A stretch of DNA of 64,000 nucleotides, taken from contig JADJRH010000001.1 in assembly GCA_016712345.1 (NCBI GenBank), forward strand, positions 806,001-870,000, in the 5' to 3' direction. The stretch comes from Polyangiaceae bacterium (GTDB lineage Bacteria > Myxococcota_A > Polyangia > Polyangiales > Polyangiaceae). Shown piece after piece: positions 59,135 to 64,000 of this stretch. Within the stretch, counting starts at the first letter, position 1. Each line of letters starts with the position of its first letter. A model generated the notes under the pieces. It worked only from the letters and a program-made list of their open reading frames with translations. It did not search any database and was not told the DNA's origin. The translations under genes were made by a program, and so were the position numbers.

Positions 59135-60985
59135 TCAGTTGCCGGGAGGCGGCGCGTCACCGTTCGACAGGAAGTAGCAGACCTCAAGCTTGGGCTGGAG
59201 CGAGCTGCCGGGGTTCTTGGTGTAGTAGTAGTGCGTGTTGACCGGCGCTTCTTGAATCATCATGCCGTGATTGTCGCGTTCGCCGGTGAGCCATTGTTGC
59301 GCGAGGGTGGTCACGTCGATGTTGCGGAAGCCGGGGCCGCCCGCGTTGAAGCTGGTCACCGGATTCGTGTCGCAGTTGGTCTTGGGGTAGTTGTTGTACG
59401 TAACGGTCGCTTCGCTCCAGGCCAAATTGCAGCCGTGCACCGAAACCTGGTTATAGCTGGCGTTCCACGCCACAGCGAGTTTGAAGGTGGCGCTGGTCAC
59501 GTTGATGTTCTGCGTGCCGGCAGCGGCTTCAACACCGCTCAGGTCAAAGCGGAAGAGCGAAACGTTCTCGTTGCCGGCGCTCGAAACGCCGGTCCACGCG
59601 CCGAAGAACAAGCCGTCGGGTGAGTTGGGGTAGTCGCCGAGCAGCGCCGCGTCTTCCGAAACGCCGCCGTTGACGCCGTGTTCGATCGTCACGCAACCAA
59701 CTTGGCAAGTGCCTTCGTCGGCGTTGCCGTCGCAGTCGTTGTCTTTGAAGTCGCAAAGCTCGGCGGCGCCGGGGTACACCGTGGCGTCGTTGTCGTTGCA
59801 GTCGTCATTTTGGTTCCAACCGTCGTTGTCATCGTCGGGCGGCGCGCACACCGGCGTGGTTCCGATAAAGTCAATCAGGCCGTTGCAGTCGTTGTCGGCG
59901 CCGTCGCAGACTTCGGTCGCGCCGGGCTTAATGGCCGCGTTGTTGTCGTTGCAATCGCCGTTGCAGCCGGTGTACCCATCGCTGTCGTTGTCGACGCAGC
60001 ACACGCCGCCTTCATCTGCGACACCGGTGCAGTTGTCGTCTTGACCGTTGCAAATCTCGGAGTTGCCGGGCTTGATGCCGGCGTTGTTGTCATTGCAGTC
60101 GGTGCAGGCGTTCACGCCGTCGCCGTCGGCATCAACCGCAGCGCACGCGGCCGCGCTCGCGCAACCTCCGCATACAGGCTGTGCGCAGGACATCGCACCG
60201 GAGACAACCTGGAGGTTGTTTACGAGGGCACCGGCGTCGAGGACGTTGTCGTAACGGTCGGAAGCGCGAAACTCGAGTTTAACCGTTTGGCCTTGGTACG
60301 CGCTGACGTTGAACTCCACGGTGCGCAGATTGCCGATCGCGAGAGCGCTGCCCGTTTTGTTTGAAAACTCGCAGCTGTTTTGCGAACCGGTGCTCGCAAC
60401 GGGTTGGTTTGCGGGGTTGTAAAGGGTGACGGCAAACGGGTCTTCGAAGGGGACGTAGTCCCACTCAAAGAAGCGATAATCGAAAGTGATCTTGTTGGTG
60501 CCGGTGGGAACGAACACGCTGACGGTCGCGCCGCCAACATCGCAGAGCGTGCCAAACACCGGGTCAGGAACGCATCCCGGAGACATGTCCACGGAGGACG
60601 ACGTGTTCCAAGTCGCGGCGGGGCCGCCGGACACAACGAAGTAGCAGTCACCGGGAGCAAAAGTGCATTGACCCGCAACGCCGGGCTGGCAGGGCATTGC
60701 CGTGGAAGTTCCCGACTGGCCAAAGTCGCCGAACATGGAGACGCCGGTGATGTTGCTCGCCTGGCCGGGGCCGGCAAGACAGCTCTGGAGGTCACCCACG
60801 GTCACCGACTGGGGATCGTAATCGGGGTCATCGGAAGGGCGCTCCGTAGGAAACATCCGCTCGCGCTCGCTCACTTCGGAGGGCTGCGGCGATTCGTCCA
60901 CGCAGCCCATGCCAAATGACCCGAGCGCGAGGCTCGCGAAAAGCCCCAATGCCACTTTGCCCTTGATTGAAGAAAATCGACGCAT
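59135..60985 (-). CDS. Secreted Asp/Cys-repeat (MopE-like) protein with a C-terminal DNRLRE domain
   Basis: ATG at 60985, with AGGAG 8 bases upstream, begins a signal peptide with lipobox-like FGMGC. Residues to about 300 form a beta-rich domain. Then come four copies of the metal-binding motif with Asp-rich DxDxDG and CDGxDxDC patterns (VDADGDGVNACTDCNDNN, VDNDSDGYTGCNGDCNDNN, CDGADNDCNG, CDFKDNDCDG), as in MopE-type copper- or calcium-binding proteins. The last 190 residues resemble DNRLRE beta-sandwich domains (SLFRFDLSGVEAAAG … SATFKLAVAWNASYNQVSVHGC). It is probably a surface or secreted product, a plausible but unproven T2SS substrate. The promoter candidate at 61165-61194 serves it. 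Confidence 0.88.
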   Translation of the reverse strand: MRRFSSIKGKVALGLFASLALGSFGMGCVDESPQPSEVSERERMFPTERPSDDPDYDPQSVTVGDLQSCLAGPGQASNITGVSMFGDFGQSGTSTAMPCQPGVAGQCTFAPGDCYFVVSGGPAATWNTSSSVDMSPGCVPDPVFGTLCDVGGATVSVFVPTGTNKITFDYRFFEWDYVPFEDPFAVTLYNPANQPVASTGSQNSCEFSNKTGSALAIGNLRTVEFNVSAYQGQTVKLEFRASDRYDNVLDAGALVNNLQVVSGAMSCAQPVCGGCASAAACAAVDADGDGVNACTDCNDNNAGIKPGNSEICNGQDDNCTGVADEGGVCCVDNDSDGYTGCNGDCNDNNAAIKPGATEVCDGADNDCNGLIDFIGTTPVCAPPDDDNDGWNQNDDCNDNDATVYPGAAELCDFKDNDCDGNADEGTCQVGCVTIEHGVNGGVSEDAALLGDYPNSPDGLFFGAWTGVSSAGNENVSLFRFDLSGVEAAAGTQNINVTSATFKLAVAWNASYNQVSVHGCNLAWSEATVTYNNYPKTNCDTNPVTSFNAGGPGFRNIDVTTLAQQWLTGERDNHGMMIQEAPVNTHYYYTKNPGSSLQPKLEVCYFLSNGDAPPPGN

Positions 60986-61164
60986 GTGCCTGCTCCTAAC
61001 CCGATGACCGTTGTTACCCGCGAAACACAAAACTCTATGGAAGCCGCGTGATCATTCACGCAGACTCATTGGACCCGCCGACCCCATCGCTTTTATTGCC
61101 TTTGGGGGTTCAAACATTCATTGAAACCCGAGAGGCATTGGTATTGAGTTTTATAAAATCTTTT

Positions 61165-61194
61165 ACGATAGCTCAGAGAAAGCCTGGCTGTCAA
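61165..61194 (-). promoter_or_regulatory. Sigma-70-type promoter of the MopE-like gene
   Basis: On the minus strand TTGACA (61194-61189) is followed after 18 bases by TATCGT (61170-61165). The -35 is a perfect consensus, the -10 matches 4 of 6. It lies about 180 bases upstream of the ATG at 60985 in an AT-rich stretch. Confidence 0.5.
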
Positions 61195-61526
61195 TAAAAA
61201 GCGAACAAGAAAACGCAAAAAAAAACGAGGAGAGCATTAACAAGTGGGCCCAATGCAATGAATTAAGCGCGCCATCACCATTATCGCCATCAGCATTATC
61301 GCCATGGCCATTAAACGGGCCGGAGCGATTAAACCGTTATTCGGTAATCGTCAGGCATTGGCCGTTAATGATGGTGCACTTAATACAAAGCGCTTTGCGA
61401 CTTAGAACCGCCTGTTATTGCTCACGCCGGCAGGTGATGTCTCGTCACTCATTCGGAGGACCGTTACGCGCGGACGGCGCGAGCGGATCAACCGGTAAGC
61501 AACAGGACTGTCACCAGCCCAATCAG

Positions 61527-61545
61527 TCAGAAGTTGAACTTCTGA
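61527..61545. promoter_or_regulatory. Inverted repeat with extra CAGAAG half-site
   Basis: TCAGAAGT-TGA-ACTTCTGA is a perfect inverted repeat of 8 bases per arm. A further CTCAGAAG follows at about 61552. It lies in the intergenic region with no gene start within 500 bases, so its target is unclear. Confidence 0.3.
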
Positions 61546-61730
61546 TGATCACTCAGAAGGGAACATTTTTAGGGGTTCTCCGTCAAGAAAAAAAAACGCA
61601 CATGCGGGGCCGTGGGCCAAGGTTGGGGCATGTGGCGCACAGGCAAACTTGCCAATTAGGTCGGGCGTTTGCCCGCCATCAGCCATCATCGGCGCGCGCG
61701 AAAAAACAGAATTTGGGGGAGGATTTTTAG

Positions 61731-61762
61731 AGTGTGTACACAAAAGGTATTGTGTACACACT
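61731..61762. terminator. Perfect hairpin built from two TTGTGTACACA motifs
   Basis: AGTGTGTACACAA (61731-61743) and TTGTGTACACACT (61750-61762) form a perfect 13-bp stem with the 6-base loop AAGGTA. It lies 9 bases beyond the stop codon of the minus-strand gene ending at 61772. It may terminate that transcript, although the downstream T-tract on the minus strand is poor (CTAAAAATCC). Confidence 0.6.
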
Positions 61763-61771
61763 CGCGCGCAA

Positions 61772-64000
61772 CTACGGCGCGAGCTTGGCGAGCACGATGT
61801 CGAGGTTTCCCAAGCTCACAAGCGGGCCCCCGCCGAAGTCCATTGTTCCTTCAAAATAACCCGTCACAAGAAGGTTTTTCTGTGAGTCGGGCGACACTGA
61901 AGAAAGGTACTGCGGAGTCGCTCCACCGTAGAGCCGATTCCACAAGAGGTTTCCGTTTGCGCCTGAGAGGTGCAGCATCAGCGCGTCCGCTCCGCCGTTG
62001 CTCGTGAGCGCACCCGCGCCGAAGTCAATGCTGCCTTCAAGCGCGCCAACGCCGGTTACGTCCCCTGAGGAATCGACGCCGAGCCCAAGCAAAACCGGAT
62101 TTGCGCCGGCCGCACCATAACGTTTGCTCCACACGTGGTTGCCAGCCGAGGTGAGCTTGCCAACGTACACATCAATCGCTCCGGCCGCGCTGAGTCCGCC
62201 ACCGCCGAGATTGATCGTGCCTTCAAAGCCGCCTGTCAAAATGACGTTGTTGGACGAATCCAAGACAACGTCCTGCGCAAACTGATTGGCACCGTCACCG
62301 AATCGCTTGGACCAAACGAGTGTACCGTTTGGATCAAGCTTCACCACAAGCGCATCAAGCGCACCGTTCCCGGGAACCGAGCCGCCACCGAAGTCAAGCG
62401 CGCCATCGGATCGACCCACCCAAACGATGTTGTTTGCGGAGTCAACTGCAATGCTCATCCCGCGATCGTCGTTTGGACTTCCGTAGCGCTTGCTCCAGAG
62501 ATGATTGCCGGTCACGCCGTCGAACTTGGCAACGTAGATGTCGTAGTTGCCCGCGCTCGTCAGACCGCCGCCGCCGAAGTCGATTGTGTTGAAGCCGTTG
62601 GCGAGCAACACAACGTTGCCCATTGAATCAACTGCCAGCGAGGCTCCGTATTGAGGCGACGGTGCTGAAAACGACTTGCTCCACAGATGATTTCCCGCCG
62701 CATCAAACTTTGCGAGGAAGATATCTGTGAGGCCGCCGCTCATGAAACCGGCGCCGCCGAAGTTGATTGAACCGTCAAAATAGCCGGTCAAAAAGACGTT
62801 ACCCGCGGAGTCGACGGCGACATCAAACCCCTCTTGATAGATGTTCGCGTCGCCGAAACGCTTGCTCCACTGGTGATTGCCGTTCGTGTCAAACTTGGTA
62901 AGGAAAATGTCATATCCGGCGGGGCTCACCAGCATGTTGCCGCCGAACGACATAAATCCGGTGAAACGCCCTGTGAAAATGGCGTTGTTTTGGGCGTCGT
63001 GCGTAATCGCATATCCCTGCTGATCACCCACCGCACCGAATGACTTGGCCCAATACTGCGAGCCGCAGTCAACGATCATGGTGCAGTCTTCATTGGCCGG
63101 CGTGTTGCAGTTCTCGGCCATGGGCAGCACTTCGCCCATGCAGGGACCATACGAAAGACCGTCGGGCGCACACGTTTGACTGCCTGCTTTGCACGCGCCC
63201 ACTCCCTGTGTTCCAACCGGCCCTGTGTAACAAGCTTTGGTGGATCCGGGCAGACACGTGCACCCCACTCCGTCCTCATTGACCTGCCCATCACAGTCGT
63301 CGTCGGCGGGTGTGTTGCAAGTTTCAACTCCGGGAGTGACTTCACCCAAACACGCCCCTTCAGGCATGCCCTGAGCGTTGCATTGCTGCATGCCGCTCTT
63401 GCATTGACCCACGCCCATGGTTCCGCTGGGTCCGGTGTAACAAGGCACCATTGTTCCGGGTGTACACACGCACCCCGGCCCCTCTTCGTTTGACATGCCG
63501 TCGCAGTCCTCGTCACCCGCCGAGTTGCATGTCTCCGTTGCAGGAATCACCTGCCCCAAACAAGGCCCGAGCGACTTGCCGTCGTCCGCGCATTGGGCAA
63601 ATCCGCCTTTGCATTCGCCGACGTTTTCAGTGCCCGCGGGGCCTGTGTAACAAGCCACCATTTCACCGCCCGGACACACGCAGCTCGGCCCTTCTTCGTT
63701 GACCTTGCCATCGCAGTCGTCGTCTTCGACCGTGTCGCACGTCTCGGCGGCCGGCAGAACTTCACCAACGCACTCTCCGTATCCCATGCCATTTTCGTTG
63801 CAGACCTGAACGCCGCCCAAACACGGTCCAACGTCTTTGGTTTCAGGCGGTCCCGAATAACACTCCAACGTTGAGCCGGGAACGCAGGAACAGTCGGCTC
63901 CTTCTTCGTTGGTCTTACCATCGCAGTCGTCGTCACCCGCTGTTGCGCAGACTTCGTCGCTCGGGACAACCTCTCCCAAACACGGCCCAAAACCGTCGAC
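61772..64000 (-). CDS. Cys-rich tandem-repeat and SBBP beta-propeller protein, N-terminus outside the window
   Basis: The frame is open to the right edge, so at least 743 residues are seen and the start is missing. The first 300 residues form about five tandem repeats of roughly 65 residues. Each has a Cys pair in CYTGPxGTxxVGxCKxGxQxC, then GExxPxxExCNTxxDDDCDGxxNEEG and CxC, i.e. a MopE-like Asp/Cys motif within a longer unit. From about residue 310 to the end are seven or more SBBP-type propeller repeats (NHLWSKRYGSPNDDRGMSIAVD SANNIVWVGRSDG style), which make a beta-propeller. It is a probable exported surface protein. The DNA of the Cys-rich part is itself a tandem repeat, so assembly errors are possible there. 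Confidence 0.88.
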   Translation of the reverse strand, partial: VDGFGPCLGEVVPSDEVCATAGDDDCDGKTNEEGADCSCVPGSTLECYSGPPETKDVGPCLGGVQVCNENGMGYGECVGEVLPAAETCDTVEDDDCDGKVNEEGPSCVCPGGEMVACYTGPAGTENVGECKGGFAQCADDGKSLGPCLGQVIPATETCNSAGDEDCDGMSNEEGPGCVCTPGTMVPCYTGPSGTMGVGQCKSGMQQCNAQGMPEGACLGEVTPGVETCNTPADDDCDGQVNEDGVGCTCLPGSTKACYTGPVGTQGVGACKAGSQTCAPDGLSYGPCMGEVLPMAENCNTPANEDCTMIVDCGSQYWAKSFGAVGDQQGYAITHDAQNNAIFTGRFTGFMSFGGNMLVSPAGYDIFLTKFDTNGNHQWSKRFGDANIYQEGFDVAVDSAGNVFLTGYFDGSINFGGAGFMSGGLTDIFLAKFDAAGNHLWSKSFSAPSPQYGASLAVDSMGNVVLLANGFNTIDFGGGGLTSAGNYDIYVAKFDGVTGNHLWSKRYGSPNDDRGMSIAVDSANNIVWVGRSDGALDFGGGSVPGNGALDALVVKLDPNGTLVWSKRFGDGANQFAQDVVLDSSNNVILTGGFEGTINLGGGGLSAAGAIDVYVGKLTSAGNHVWSKRYGAAGANPVLLGLGVDSSGDVTGVGALEGSIDFGAGALTSNGGADALMLHLSGANGNLLWNRLYGGATPQYLSSVSPDSQKNLLVTGYFEGTMDFGGGPLVSLGNLDIVLAKLAP

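Larger units (their letters stand above)
61031..61771. other. 741-base intergenic region, AT-richer than the coding sequence
   Basis: It contains the promoter candidate of the MopE-like gene, an odd repeat of ATTATCGCCAT blocks at about 61273-61305, an inverted repeat with CAGAAG half-sites at 61527-61545, and a perfect hairpin at 61731-61762. No coding frame with a credible ribosome site was found. Confidence 0.7.

Overview
The window reads as a chromosomal segment of a myxobacterium-like Gram-negative bacterium (phylum Myxococcota, probably Polyangia). I infer this from the number of Hanks-type Ser/Thr kinases and FHA proteins, a sigma-54 activator with an FHA sensor, a complete type II secretion (T2SS) operon running gspC to gspN, many Cys-rich or Pro-rich lipoproteins, an RCC1-repeat lipoprotein, MopE-like Asp/Cys repeats and a large zinc-ribbon/TPR protein. 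Coding sequence is GC-rich and several intergenic regions are clearly AT-richer. No prophage, integron or IS element with ends is visible, and no CRISPR array.

Layout. 1-7.8 kb: a truncated gene, then an overlapping operon of OmpA-family protein, class III adenylate cyclase and LysM/FecR envelope protein, then a Ser/Thr kinase. 7.8-14.5 kb (minus strand): a tightly packed operon of kup, an RCC1 lipoprotein, mnmA, two lipoproteins and a Pro-rich membrane protein; crcB is divergent from kup. 15-19.3 kb: a two-FHA protein split by a frameshift, a TerB-like protein, selC (tRNA-Sec) and selB. 20-26.6 kb: a signalling block of Ser/Thr kinase, FHA-sigma54 activator, MFS transporter, NtrC-type response regulator and a di-haem cytochrome c peroxidase. 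26.7-43.1 kb: the T2SS operon (gspC with a frameshift, a small TM protein, gspD, E, F, an extra GspG-like protein, G, H, I, J, K, L, M, N) ending in a kinase-like protein that lacks canonical catalytic features. 43-53.3 kb: a Sel1-repeat lipoprotein, a small outer-membrane protein, a Cys/Met-metabolism PLP enzyme, an Rpn-type PD-(D/E)XK nuclease with a frameshifted tail, a HEAT-repeat protein, a polytopic membrane protein and a benzoate-CoA-ligase-like enzyme. 53.5-64 kb: tRNA-Leu(UAG), the zinc-ribbon/TPR protein, a stand-alone E2-type acyltransferase and two large secreted Cys-rich repeat proteins, the last running off the end.

The most unusual signal is not a gene. A short motif, GTACACAA, with its full palindrome TTGTGTACACAA, recurs about 25 times. 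It concentrates in gaps between convergent genes, where it forms palindromes, hairpins and, at 58087-58198, seven copies at an exact 16-bp spacing. A second octamer, CTACCCAT, is over-represented only between about 36 and 52 kb. A roughly 85-90 bp intergenic repeat with CTCCGTG units sits as direct copies on either side of the PLP-enzyme/Rpn pair. Three genes (the FHA protein, gspC, rpn) each need exactly one inserted base to restore a full-length product. That is either a sequencing-error signature or real decay, and should be checked before biology is built on it.
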